Assembly (NCBI GenBank): GCA_910574995.1
Contig: CAJTCS010000001.1
Coordinates: 248,001-312,000, forward strand
DNA length: 64,000 nt
DNA from: Oscillospiraceae bacterium
GTDB lineage: Bacteria > Bacillota > Clostridia > Oscillospirales > Acutalibacteraceae
Reading direction: 5' to 3'
In this document: in pieces, positions 49,884 to 59,281 of the stretch
Numbering within the stretch: the first letter of the stretch is position 1
Layout of the letters: each line of letters starts with the position of its first letter
Position numbers and translations under genes: made by a program
The notes under the pieces: generated by a model
Told to the model about the DNA's origin: nothing
Seen by the model: the letters and a program-made list of their open reading frames with translations, nothing else
The model's database searches: none

Positions 49884-51230
49884 ATGGTAAAGCAAGATTC
49901 AAGTAAAAATGAGCTTTCCCGCCGGGAAGTGCTGGGCTATGGCATAGGAGATCTCGCCTGCAATGTGGTGTTCAGCTTCATGTCCTCTTATCTCCTGTAT
50001 TATTATACGGATGTAGCCGGCCTTACAGTAGGCGCTGCCGGTGCGGTCTTAAGCAGGGCGCGCTTTATGGATGCCATCGCAAATCCTGTAGTCGGGGCGC
50101 TCAGCAACAGAACGAACACCCGTTAGGGCAAGCTGCGTCCCTGGTTGTTGTTTTCCGCAGTGCCGTTGGGCCTCTCCGTAGTTCTGATGTTTGCGGCAGG
50201 TCAGATATCCACGGGCTCGCGGAGTTTTTATGCGTTGGTTACATACGCATTGTTTTGTCTGTTATATACCGTGTGCAATGTCCCTTACAGCGCCATGATG
50301 CCCAATCTTTCGGAAGACCCAGGCCAACGGGCCCGGCTCAACCGTTCCCGGATGGTCTTTTCTTCGCTGGGCAGCTTCGTAGCTGCAGGGGCTTCCCTGC
50401 CACTCATCGGAATCTTTGGGAGAGGCGGTGAAAAACAGGGATTTCTGGGATTAAGTTTCTTTTTTGCAGGGATCGTTATCGTCCTGATATTTTTGTGCTT
50501 TTTCAATACGAAAGAACGCATACAGTCCCCGCCCGTGCCCTTCTCCCTGAAAACCCTGGGCCAGACCATCCGGAAAAGCAAGCCTTGGGTAATATGCTGC
50601 GTCATGCAGCTTTTTCAATATATTGCTACCTCCACCCGCGGTTCGACCACCCTGTTTTACGCTGAATATGAGCTGGGAAATCAGAATTTCGCAAGCCTGC
50701 TTATGACATCAAGATCTGTTATAAGCTTCTTCGTGGCCTTTATAGTTCCGACCTTAGTAAAAAGATTCACAAAGCGGGGCATCAGCTTGTTCGGCTGTGT
50801 ATTGTTCATTCTAGGCAGCCTGCTGATCAACTGGGCAGGCACAAACCTAGCATTGATCTTCCTTCTCAATGCCATGGCTGGGCTGGGAGCTACCTTGTCT
50901 GTCAGCCTCTCGTACCTGATATTGGGCGAGGCCATCGACCATTCGGAGTATGTTACCGGACTGCGCCAGCAAGGGCTGCTAACTTCCGTATCCATGTTCA
51001 TGGTGAAAATGGGCGTGGTATTTTCCAGCGCCATCTCCGCCTTTGTGCTGGATTGGGGCGGTTATGTCCCTGACCAGCCCCAAACAGCCGTAGGGATGCT
51101 GGCTATTCGCATAAACTTTATCTTCCTTCCGGCCCTGGGCGGCGTGGTTTCTCTGGTATTGCTGCTGTTTTATCGGTTAGACAAGGAGTACCCAGCCATC
51201 CGTGAAGCACTGAACAAAAAGCGGCAATAA
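49884..51230 (+). pseudogene. GPH-family symporter inactivated by an internal amber codon
   Basis: The frame is open from ATG 49884 to 51230 apart from one TAG at 50124-50126. The sequence around it reads NRTNTR-stop-GKLRPWLLF, where the intact paralog at 35.5 kb has TRSRWGKLRPWLLF, so a tryptophan TGG has become TAG by one base change. The rest of the 448-codon gene is well kept (LGEAIDHSEYVTGLRQQGLL), which means the mutation is recent. AAAGGTAG precedes the ATG. The locus would have lost its importer unless another transporter takes over. Confidence 0.92.
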
Positions 51231-51238
51231 AAAGGAAC

Positions 51239-51264
51239 CCTGGTCAAGATGACCCTTGGCCAGG
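51239..51264 (+). terminator. Hairpin after the broken transporter
   Basis: CCTGGTCAAG (51239-51248) pairs with CTTGGCCAGG (51255-51264), one G-T pair, followed by ATTCTGCTGTTTTCTT. Moderate intrinsic terminator. Confidence 0.5.
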
Positions 51265-51721
51265 ATTCTGCTGTTTTCTTAACTTGCCCATGACATTTAG
51301 AGAAGCAATGTCGACCTTCCCCTCTTGCTCCAGCAGTTCCTCTCCTGTTGTGTAAGAGGCATAGTCTGGCCGGTGCAAAGGGCTTTTTAAAAAAACTCCT
51401 GGAGGATGCCCTCCAAATCGTCACAAATGCCCCAAAATGGCGTTTTAGGCCGGTGGCCGATTGTTCTCCCTGATCGCCGGCCTAAATTTCCCAACACGGC
51501 CCTCACAGGGGCCACAAACGCTCACATCAATAATTGGAACTCGTTGCAGTATTCTGTAGAGTTGGTGTCAAGAGTGGAAGTTGGAATCTTCTCTATATTG
51601 CTTTGGTTTGGCTTAATATTTTCCCCTGTAATGATGATAAAGCGTGAGGGCGGGTTTTCTTTCACGCTTTCCATGGCTGTCCGGCCGTTTATTTTTGACG
51701 GAGGATCCCTCTTGACACCAT
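51265..51721. other. 457-base gap with an inverted repeat, no gene seen
   Basis: TTTAGGCCGG (51444-51453) and CCGGCCTAAA (51477-51486) form a perfect 10-bp inverted repeat with further pairing inside. Short frames on both strands are not convincing. It separates the broken transporter from the convergent giant gene. Confidence 0.45.
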
Positions 51722-54700
51722 TCATTCTCTCTGTTTAGAGAGATGATTCTTTATTATCTGCGCAACCTCTGCACGAGTGGCCCGGCCCTTAGGGTCTAAT
51801 ACCTTCCCTGGCTTGCCACTAATAATACAGTTTTCATTTGCCCAACAGAGAGATTTCCAAGCATACTTGCTGGTGCTTCCGGCATCCATAAAATCAAGTT
51901 TGCAATTCCTTGGCTCAGGGCTGCCATCATAGCGCCAGAGCATAAGCGCCAGGTCCTGTCGAGTGATGGGATCATCAGGGCCAAACTTTCCATTGCCATA
52001 GCCGCAGACAATACCTTGTGATGCAGCCCAATTTACAGCTTCCGTATACCACTGACCGATTTTCACATCATTAAATCTGCTGTTAGCGGTATCGGGCCTG
52101 CCTGTCTGATTATAGAGAATTTGTGCAAACTGAGCGCGGGTCAGATTGTCGTTTGGTCCAAATTTCCCATTCCCATAGCCGCTCATCAGCCCATGAGTAT
52201 GGACAAACTCAATAGCCTTGATGTACCAGCCCGTGTCACTCACGTCCGTGAAAGGGTTATTCCACAGTTCCGGCGCAGGTGAAATGGTGGGTATTGGTGA
52301 TTCTGTCGGAGTGGGAGAATATGATGGCACCGGTGTTGGCGTCGATATCGGTGAGGGTGAAATAGTAGGTGCTGGAGCAGACGAACCCGATGGTGTCGGT
52401 GTAGGTGTGGTTGTTGGCGAGGGTGAAACAACCGGTGCCGGTGGTCCTGTTGGAGTGGGAGCACCTGATGCCACTGGTGTTGGCGTTGCCGCCCCTACAG
52501 ACACAAACATAGCCTGTACAGTTACACTCTGGCCGGGCATTTTGAATGAATAAATGCCATCCTCTCCGGTGAATTCCACTTTTTTGTTCTGGCTGTCAGT
52601 AATGATGATTTTCGCCAGCTGATACCCATCTTCTGGCGTGACCGTTAAGGTCACAACACCCCCGGAATACATACTTGTAGAACTGGCTGTCACCATTCCG
52701 TGTTCGGACTTGCTAATGCTTACGCTATAGTAGGTTACTGTGGGTTGCCCATCATCAGTACCGCCTCCGCTGGAGTATTTCTGCCAGTGGGCATAGATGG
52801 TAGTGTCTTGGGTAAAGACGGTGTCTGCTGTTACCTGGGTGCCGCCTGTGGGGGCAGTGAACCAACCAAGAAAAGTGTAGCCGGGGCGGGTGGGTGTGGA
52901 TAAAGAGATAAGTTTCCCATCCACATCTGTCTGTAAAAAAGGAACAGACAAAGTGCCACCATTTGATTCCAACGTAATAGTATGTGTAGATGCTGTGGGT
53001 TCAATGGATAAACTTTCTATCTTACCACATACTGGGCATAGGCGTTTCTTAAGACCGAAACTATTATTTGTAGGTTCGATTTCAATGACCCATTCTTCCC
53101 AGGTATGTCCCGCTTGACCACAGGAGAGCTCTCTGTCACTATCGTAATCGGCTTCTATAGTTTCTGCATTGGTTAATAATACATATTCGACATCAGCAAT
53201 ACCAAAACCTTTGGGAATATCCCCAGAAAACTCCTGCCCAGCATTTAACTCAATGTCATAAAACTCAGAATAACGCGTAGTGTCATCACCATCGATTTCC
53301 GCTATCGAATAGTCCATCATTCCTGCTTCCCTAGCGACAATCCTTATGTGATAATCATCATTATTGGAATACATCAATGATTTCTCTCCATCATAATTCA
53401 TAACTGTAACGTATGGATCAGTATATGTTTCCAGCACATCATTAATAATAGCAACAACCAATTCACCGGAAGCATTATAAAGATAGACATCCGTGGGACA
53501 TGCTATACTTATGTATTTGCTGCGATTACCGATCACTTTATTATGGCAATCAGCCAAGGTCCACATATGCTTTAGAATAGTAGCCGCTTCCATATCGCTT
53601 TTATTATTTGCGTGAACTGCAAAATTATAGACGGCATCGTAAAGATATTTATTTGTGTATCTTAACATGCCATATGCCGTTTCAAATCGATTGGAATTAT
53701 CCACAGAAGGAGATGATATCAAGTTTTCTCCAAAAACTTTAACAGTAGTTTCCATGTTCTTTTCTACAGGAGCAACGTAATTCATGATAAAATATTGCTC
53801 GCCACAATCCTCTAATTTTATTGCAAAGCTTAATAGCTTAAATGCAGCTTTATATAGAGCAATGTAGAATTTCAAATTGGCAAGTGGGATACTAAGATAT
53901 TCAGAGATTGCCTTATAAGTACATTCTTTTATGACATCTTTCACTCCACTTTTATATGTGATTTTTCCAACATCAATCAAGGCGTTATCTATGAGATGCT
54001 TGGTTATAGCATTTCTGTCAGTTGCCATTTTATAGTATTTGTCTATGGCTTTAACAAACCACTTTGAATAGGACGGGTTCATCATTTCAAGTTCCTGCGC
54101 AGACAAATATAGAACATTATAAATGTCTTCGTTAACCAAAGCGGCACTTTCAGCGACTATATAGGCATTCGTTATGTTAGCAATAAAGTCTACGATGTCT
54201 GAGCCCGCCGATATTAACGTGGAGGCAGCATCTAATCCTTCAAATATATCATACCATAGTTCACTATCACAAAGATTTCTTAAGGCATTATCAATGAAGA
54301 TTTTTTCAGTATCATTTAGTTTATCTTTTCCATTGAGTAATTTGGTAATTGATGAGTTAGCCTCGTCCCAAATTTCCTGGTAACTCTTATCTTTCGCTTC
54401 ACCATAAACTAACTCTACCACAGCATCAACCAAATCATTTTTGACTTCCTTGTAAACTTTGTTGTATATCTTAAATGCAGTATTATCAAAGGTAGTGTTT
54501 TTTTCATTTCCTGTTAAATCCAAAACCAAATCAGACATGAAAGCGTCGTACCAATTCATCCATATAGTCAAGTCATCAAGTTCAAATGATGCCAATTCGC
54601 CAACGTCACCAACAAGATTCAAAAAGTAGAAAGCCCATAGATGTTTTCCAGCACCGTCATCCCCAGACAACCTGTCCCAAACTGTGGTATAAAAACCGTA

Positions 54701-56527
54701 TTTCTCTGTTACTTCTTTGTACCTTGTCCTGGCGAAATCTATGTGATCCCCAATAAGTGCTTTTTCTTCAGTGCTAGGAGATTGTTCACTTTCCTTTTCC
54801 ATATAGATTGAATTAGTCGATCGCTCTTCATAGGTATCTCCTATATCCAAATCTGAATAAAAACAGGTAAATTTCTTATAGCCAGATTTGTAAAATGATA
54901 TAGGTAAATCTTTTGCAAAAATTGATCCAGGTCCGGGCAGTACAAAGTGTCCATCAGTTTCTACATATCCGAGTAGGGTATCCGTGGTGTCATCAAAGAT
55001 AGAAACATCTGACAACGGCTCATAGCTCTCGGAATCCATAATTGCCAACTCACACCAAAGACTAGGCATCTCTATTGAGACACCACTCAATTTAAAAGGA
55101 CGATAATCAATACTAGCTAAGATAGGAAATCCTCCATTTATGCCCTCTAAATCATTCTTCCAAGTGCTACTGGATCCATTTAGAGTTGATAGGAAATCCT
55201 TTCGGAGCATTTCTATGCTTGATTTTTCCTTTACATAGTTAGAAAAATTATTCACATAACTCAAACCACATGAGTTTCGCTTATAGAAAACGTTATTGGC
55301 AGAGGCACAACCGACATTGAAAATCGCGCCACAATTAGAGCCGGTTCCAAAAGTGCAACTGCCGATATTATAGCAATTGGTATAATGACACATATTCGCA
55401 CCGAAGAAACCACCGCCGGTGTTGTGTATTGCGGCCTGTCCGGTAATACCGCCAATATAATCGCCCGTACCAGCAACATCACCCGCATTATAGCAATTTG
55501 TAATATAGCAGGGATAGAGGCTACTATGTACATGAGAAATTCCATATATTCCGCCAACGTAGCTATTTCCGGAAATAGAACCTGCATTGAATGAGGTAGT
55601 AATTTCGGCAGATTTATCTCCGAAGTATCCCCCTTCGCCGAAAATTCCGCCTACATAGTTTGAGCCAACAATTTTGCCCGCATTCCAGCATGAGGTTGCG
55701 CGAATAGCATATCCACCCACTCCGCCAACCCAATTTGTTCCGCTTATATCTGCCGTATTGTAGCTGTCAAAAATGTAACCAAAATTTGCTTTGCCAGTTA
55801 TTCCTCCAACGTATTGCTGGCCTTGAATCTTGCCAGTATTATGACAATTTCGGATATTGACTTCATAATCACCGGCCCATGAATGGCGGTTGCCCATTCC
55901 TCCTACAATTCCACCAACACAGTTTCGCCCAAAGACTGCCGAATCACTATGACAATTACTGATGTTACCAGAACAATACCCTAAAATTGCGCCAATATTG
56001 TCTAGCCCCTTGACATAAGATTTTTCAACCCCCACATTGCTGATGGTAATATCCTGAGGAACATAGCCCAAAAGTCCTTGGAAACTTTCTTCTGAAGAAA
56101 TGTACAAACCGAATACAGTATGCCCCGCTCCATCAAAGTGGCTTGCAAACTGATTGGAAGAATTTCCTATTGGAATCCAGGTGTTTTGCGGAGGAGATAT
56201 TTCCCAGTTATCTACCGATGATATATCGTTTAGATATATATCATCTAAGAGTTTGTAGTATTTTCCGCTCTCGATACCGTTATTCGTTTGTTGTGCCACT
56301 CTAGCCAGTTGCTCTGCCGTAGCAATAAGATATGGACTACCAGAAGAGCCAGTGCCTCCCGCATAGCTGTCAGCAATGGAGCCATCCCAGATTTTTGGTA
56401 CGGTTTGAGGTTCTGTGAAGTTATCCTCAGGAACGGCCATCTCTTCGTCCAGCGCAAACACACGGATAGGGAAGGAACTGAGTACTAGACATAGTACCAG
56501 TATGACAAATAAAAATCTTCTTTTCAT
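51722..56527 (-). CDS. Giant secreted surface protein with GLUG repeats and C-terminal SLH domains, 1601 residues
   Basis: A signal peptide (KRRFLFVILVLCLVLSSFPI, first 25 residues) is followed by GLUG-type repeats (about 110-430; units such as NVGAILGYCSGNISNCHSD and GGITGKANFGYIFDSYNTAD) that form a beta helix. Residues about 580-1010 are alpha-helical and AT-rich in DNA. A Listeria-Bacteroides repeat (GYTFLGWFTAPTGGTQVTAD) and a divergent InlB-like repeat follow at about 1190-1355. A Pro/Thr/Ser linker (about 1360-1435) leads to three SLH domains (FTDVSDTGWYIKAIEFVHTH, FNDVKIGQWYTEAVNWAASQ and a third) that anchor it in the cell wall. GGAGGGC precedes the ATG. The low GC of the middle part differs from its neighbours and suggests separate origin. 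An adhesin role is likely but inferred. Confidence 0.9.
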   Translation of the reverse strand: MKRRFLFVILVLCLVLSSFPIRVFALDEEMAVPEDNFTEPQTVPKIWDGSIADSYAGGTGSSGSPYLIATAEQLARVAQQTNNGIESGKYYKLLDDIYLNDISSVDNWEISPPQNTWIPIGNSSNQFASHFDGAGHTVFGLYISSEESFQGLLGYVPQDITISNVGVEKSYVKGLDNIGAILGYCSGNISNCHSDSAVFGRNCVGGIVGGMGNRHSWAGDYEVNIRNCHNTGKIQGQQYVGGITGKANFGYIFDSYNTADISGTNWVGGVGGYAIRATSCWNAGKIVGSNYVGGIFGEGGYFGDKSAEITTSFNAGSISGNSYVGGIYGISHVHSSLYPCYITNCYNAGDVAGTGDYIGGITGQAAIHNTGGGFFGANMCHYTNCYNIGSCTFGTGSNCGAIFNVGCASANNVFYKRNSCGLSYVNNFSNYVKEKSSIEMLRKDFLSTLNGSSSTWKNDLEGINGGFPILASIDYRPFKLSGVSIEMPSLWCELAIMDSESYEPLSDVSIFDDTTDTLLGYVETDGHFVLPGPGSIFAKDLPISFYKSGYKKFTCFYSDLDIGDTYEERSTNSIYMEKESEQSPSTEEKALIGDHIDFARTRYKEVTEKYGFYTTVWDRLSGDDGAGKHLWAFYFLNLVGDVGELASFELDDLTIWMNWYDAFMSDLVLDLTGNEKNTTFDNTAFKIYNKVYKEVKNDLVDAVVELVYGEAKDKSYQEIWDEANSSITKLLNGKDKLNDTEKIFIDNALRNLCDSELWYDIFEGLDAASTLISAGSDIVDFIANITNAYIVAESAALVNEDIYNVLYLSAQELEMMNPSYSKWFVKAIDKYYKMATDRNAITKHLIDNALIDVGKITYKSGVKDVIKECTYKAISEYLSIPLANLKFYIALYKAAFKLLSFAIKLEDCGEQYFIMNYVAPVEKNMETTVKVFGENLISSPSVDNSNRFETAYGMLRYTNKYLYDAVYNFAVHANNKSDMEAATILKHMWTLADCHNKVIGNRSKYISIACPTDVYLYNASGELVVAIINDVLETYTDPYVTVMNYDGEKSLMYSNNDDYHIRIVAREAGMMDYSIAEIDGDDTTRYSEFYDIELNAGQEFSGDIPKGFGIADVEYVLLTNAETIEADYDSDRELSCGQAGHTWEEWVIEIEPTNNSFGLKKRLCPVCGKIESLSIEPTASTHTITLESNGGTLSVPFLQTDVDGKLISLSTPTRPGYTFLGWFTAPTGGTQVTADTVFTQDTTIYAHWQKYSSGGGTDDGQPTVTYYSVSISKSEHGMVTASSTSMYSGGVVTLTVTPEDGYQLAKIIITDSQNKKVEFTGEDGIYSFKMPGQSVTVQAMFVSVGAATPTPVASGAPTPTGPPAPVVSPSPTTTPTPTPSGSSAPAPTISPSPISTPTPVPSYSPTPTESPIPTISPAPELWNNPFTDVSDTGWYIKAIEFVHTHGLMSGYGNGKFGPNDNLTRAQFAQILYNQTGRPDTANSRFNDVKIGQWYTEAVNWAASQGIVCGYGNGKFGPDDPITRQDLALMLWRYDGSPEPRNCKLDFMDAGSTSKYAWKSLCWANENCIISGKPGKVLDPKGRATRAEVAQIIKNHLSKQRE

Positions 56528-56822
56528 TTTGTTGCCCTCCTAAAAAATGTTGGTAAAAATAGTTCGAGATCCAGCCATCTTCTTCCCACCATTCTCAAAA
56601 AGTAACTCTTTGAGAACTGTCTTTATTATTTCATTATTTCAATATATTACCATATTTTTCTAGGGGATTTCAAGGACTAATGAAGGAGTTTTGCCTAATG
56701 GCAAGACCATATTACCCCTGGAGTAAGGCTCCTGTCACTATCAAAGTCTCTAACCATATGCGGGCTATTTGCTTTCGAGGGTAGTCAGTGGTCTTGTACC
56801 TGATAGCAGAAGATAGCCTTTT
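56528..56822. other. 295-base gap upstream of the giant gene
   Basis: The AT-rich half nearest the giant gene (56530-56680) is its likely promoter region; CTCAAAAAG/CTCTTTGAG-like repeats occur near 56597-56617. A 28-codon frame from 56698 (MARPYYPWSKAPVTIKVSNH) has AAGGAG upstream and may be the remains of an element protein. Nothing else is seen. Confidence 0.4.
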
Positions 56823-56848
56823 CTTTGTTAAGCGGCGCAAATTTTGAG
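56823..56848. repeat. Copy 2 of the 26-base repeat
   Basis: TTAAGCGGCGCAAATTTTGA differs from copy 3 (57928-57953) by one base over 26 bases (CTTTGTTAAGCGGCGCA(A/G)ATTTTGAG). The two copies are in direct orientation and bound a 1.1-kb segment. Confidence 0.7.
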
Positions 56849-57029
56849 CGTACCTATTGGGATTGCTTTCTGGGGTTGTTTGCTATGTTTCCTGGCTTGA
56901 CCCACACCCCGACCCACACGGCAAAAAAACTGGGCGGACACAGTGGAGGGGATAAGGCGGAAAGCTGCCTGTATGTGTGCTGGAAAGGTCTATAAACCGC
57001 TGGAAACCTCCAAATGTACGCTCCCCACA

Positions 57030-57077
57030 CTGCTTGTAATCAGCGGGTCAGGGCTTCGAGTCCGTTCACCAGCTCCA
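57030..57077 (+). tRNA. 3' half of a tRNA-Thr (TGT), probable attachment-site remnant
   Basis: The sequence runs from the anticodon arm (CTTGTAATCAGC, anticodon TGT) through the variable loop and TTCGAGT T-loop to an acceptor end CACCAGCTCCA with an encoded CCA. It matches Firmicutes tRNA-Thr closely, but the T-stem has mismatches and there is no D-arm or 5' acceptor strand upstream. Integrative elements often carry such a 3' half at one end. It is not a functional tRNA gene. Confidence 0.75.
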
Positions 57078-57234
57078 AACTGGGCGGTCCGGCCCGATAG
57101 GAAGGCTGGACAAGCCTTGTATAAATGCTCATGTACGGTAAAGAAGCAAGCACCCGAAAACAAGAGATAGACCGCCAGCACCACACTATTCCGAACCAAA
57201 GAAGCTAAAGACCAAAAGACAAGCACCGTGGAAA

Positions 57235-57360
57235 TGTGTATAACTTGCTATTCCGTCATGGAAAAGCCCGTTCACAGAACATGGAAAAGCTAAAGTGCAG
57301 CTTTCCCACATTCTGCAAACAGACTTTCCCACAACTCCATAAGACAGCAAGTTATGCACA
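57235..57360. repeat. Inverted repeat with DnaA-box-like ends
   Basis: TGTGTATAA (57235-57243) and TTATGCACA (57352-57360) both fit the DnaA box TTATNCACA, in inverted orientation. They lie in longer arms (ATAACTTGCT and AGCAAGTTAT). Between them ATGGAAAAGC occurs twice and TTTCCCACA twice, the latter one base from a DnaA-box variant. This may be the remains of an origin, but it could also be part of the old DUF6076-like coding region. Confidence 0.4.
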
Positions 57361-57896
57361 TTACGCACAGTGCCGACTACTACGAAATCCCCTAAGTTGC
57401 AAGCGTATCTCGAAAAAGAGAAAGCCCATCCGCTTTATGCCTACAAGTTCCAACCGATTTCTACTGCCTACGAACGGGTAGGCATGGGCAGCTTTGCTGA
57501 AACCCTCCACCCGGCTTCCCTCTATGACCTTATCGAGTTCGCCCTCCGCGAGTGCATCAAGCGCGAACAGCGCATGCGCATCTGTTCCTACTGCGGGAAA
57601 TATTTTGCCATCCCGCACCGTAACACGGCGGAGTTTTGTACCTTGACCGTAGATGAAAATGGCCACACCTGCAAAGAAGTCGGCGCGATCAAACGCTGGG
57701 CCGAGAAAAAAACTCGGATGAGTTGTTCAAGGAGTACCGCCGGGAATACAAAAAGCGATTCAACTGGATAAAGGCAGGCAAGATAAGCCCCGGCACATTC
57801 TACGCTTGGAGTGCTACTGCAAAAGGTAAGCGGGGCGAGTGCGCGGAGGGGAAAATGTCTTTCGATGAATTTAAAAAATGGCTAAGCGAATCATAA
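57340..57896 (+). pseudogene. DUF6076-like protein, truncated and frameshifted
   Basis: Three frames join: ITHSADYYEIP, then KLQAYLEKEKAHPLYAYKFQ with CSYCGKYFAIPHRNTAEFC (a zinc-finger-like cysteine pattern) and VGAIKRWAEKK, then FKEYRREYKKRFNWIKAGKI to the stop at 57894-57896. A T is inserted at about 57394 and a second shift lies at about 57712. The N-terminal half of the family is not visible. The same C-terminus occurs at 35.3-35.4 kb. The family is typical of Firmicutes mobile elements; the function is unknown. Confidence 0.75.
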
Positions 57897-57927
57897 AGAA
57901 AAGGGGCGGGAATCCTCCAGTCCTTCT

Positions 57928-57953
57928 CTTTGTTAAGCGGCGCAGATTTTGAG
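57928..57953. repeat. Copy 3 of the 26-base repeat
   Basis: It lies 31 bases after the end of the DUF6076-like pseudogene and 14 bases before the end of the convergent MFS gene, the same setting as copy 1 at 35441-35466. Confidence 0.7.
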
Positions 57954-57967
57954 TGTGGCTCAAAAAA

Positions 57968-59122
57968 TTATTTTGCGTGTATCCGGTTGACCACTGCCGA
58001 TGCCACCCCGCAGGCCATAATAGCCGCACCGCACATCAGGTACCGCTGGGCCGTACCCTCCCCGGCAAGGCCGGAAACGGCGTTCACCACCACCGGGGAC
58101 AGAGCCGCGCCTACATTTATCACCGCCATGTATACGGAAACCGTAAACGCGTTGTTTTGGGGTTTCAGGTATTTTGACAAAAGGTAGGTGCCCACCGCGT
58201 TATAAAAGGCAAAGGCCGCGCCAACTAAGGCCCCGCCCGCCAGCACGGGTACAAGCGACCGCACAAAGAATGCCAGCAAAAAGCCTGCCCCCGCCAGGGC
58301 CAGCGCCACAGTCTGGGCCTGGTCCTTCGCCTTCTTCACCAGCAGACCGAAAACCGACCCGCCCGCGATGCCTCCCAGGGTGTTGCACATGGTAGCCAGC
58401 CCGGCGGCTTCCGGCCCGCCGATGCCGGTTTCGCTTATGTACAGGGAAGAGTTTGTGTTAAAAGCATTCTGCATGACAAAGTATAAAAACCCGATGCCGA
58501 AGATGAAGGCCACATAAGGGTTCATTTCAAAGCCGCTGCCAGATTCTTCCTTCTGCTGTGCGGGGCCGCTGTCTGGCAGGCACAGCAGCGCCACTGCAAG
58601 CACAGGGATAAGCAGCAGGAAGGAAAGATAGCAATAAAACCAGTCTCCTAAAAGCGACACAAGCTGCCCGCCCACAAAGATGAACAGCATGGCCCCAATC
58701 GCCACAAAGGTGGCGTTCAGGCCCATGAGCTGCGCCCGCTCTTCCTCTTCAAAGCAGTCGCATATGATAGCGTTAATCACGGGCATCAAAAGGCCGCTGC
58801 CGCAGCCGATAACCACGCTGCCCATGAGTACCAGCCAGATATTGCTGTGGAAAAAGAAGGGGAACAGGCCGCCAATGAGGTACATCAGTAGCGAAGCTGT
58901 GACAAGGGTTTTCTTGCGGATGCGCTGGGTAAGCTTCCCGGCTAAGGGGGAAAACACGATGAACATGAAGGAGGGCAGGGTCATAACCATTTGCACCAGG
59001 GAAATGTCCGTATCGGGGAACGCCGCCGCCATGCCCGCGATGATGGGTGAAAACGCCATATAGCACAGCGAGACGGTGCACGTTACCAGGATGCCAGCCT
59101 TTGCTTTTGCCTTGTTTATCAT
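57968..59122 (-). CDS. MFS transporter divergent from a flavoprotein
   Basis: The 384-residue protein has 12 predicted membrane segments. The opening KAGILVTCTVSLCYMAFSPI, the loop PLAGKLTQRIRKKTL (the MFS motif between helices 2 and 3) and GLLVKKAKDQAQ (its repeat in the second half) place it in the major facilitator superfamily. GAGGAGACCC precedes the ATG at 59122. It is divergent from a fumarate-reductase-like flavoprotein, with shared control motifs between. It probably imports the substrate or exports the product of that enzyme, which is inferred from position only. Confidence 0.88.
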   Translation of the reverse strand: MINKAKAKAGILVTCTVSLCYMAFSPIIAGMAAAFPDTDISLVQMVMTLPSFMFIVFSPLAGKLTQRIRKKTLVTASLLMYLIGGLFPFFFHSNIWLVLMGSVVIGCGSGLLMPVINAIICDCFEEEERAQLMGLNATFVAIGAMLFIFVGGQLVSLLGDWFYCYLSFLLLIPVLAVALLCLPDSGPAQQKEESGSGFEMNPYVAFIFGIGFLYFVMQNAFNTNSSLYISETGIGGPEAAGLATMCNTLGGIAGGSVFGLLVKKAKDQAQTVALALAGAGFLLAFFVRSLVPVLAGGALVGAAFAFYNAVGTYLLSKYLKPQNNAFTVSVYMAVINVGAALSPVVVNAVSGLAGEGTAQRYLMCGAAIMACGVASAVVNRIHAK

Positions 59123-59168
59123 AAGGGTCTCCTCGCTTCCTTTCTGATATGCCTATATTGTACCGCCG

Positions 59169-59243
59169 TTTTCAGAAAATTTCAATATATTTTCAAAATA
59201 TTTTCAGAAAATTATTGATTTTTTCAGCAACAGACAATATAAT
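59169..59243. promoter_or_regulatory. Divergent control region with repeated TTTTCAG motifs and promoter of the flavoprotein
   Basis: TTTTCAGAAAATTTCAA (59169-59185), TTTTCAGAAAATTA (59201-59214) and TTTTCAGCAA (59221-59230) are direct repeats, with a TTTTCAA at 59190. TTGATT (59215-59220) and TATAAT (59238-59243), 17 bases apart, form the plus-strand promoter, so two repeats lie upstream and one lies in the spacer. The reverse complement of 18130-18147 is almost the same as the first repeat. Confidence 0.6.
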
Positions 59244-59281
59244 TAAGAATACCGGAATATTTTGACTGGAGGATGTCAAAC

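Noticed and set aside
50124-50126. TAG in the transporter gene as recoded amber (pyrrolysine or read-through)
   Set aside because: The paralog has Trp TGG at this codon, and no recoding signal or pyl gene is visible; a point mutation is simpler.
55300-56000. Repetitive DNA in the GLUG region as an array of genomic repeats
   Set aside because: The periodicity follows protein repeat units in an open frame and has no exact DNA repeat.
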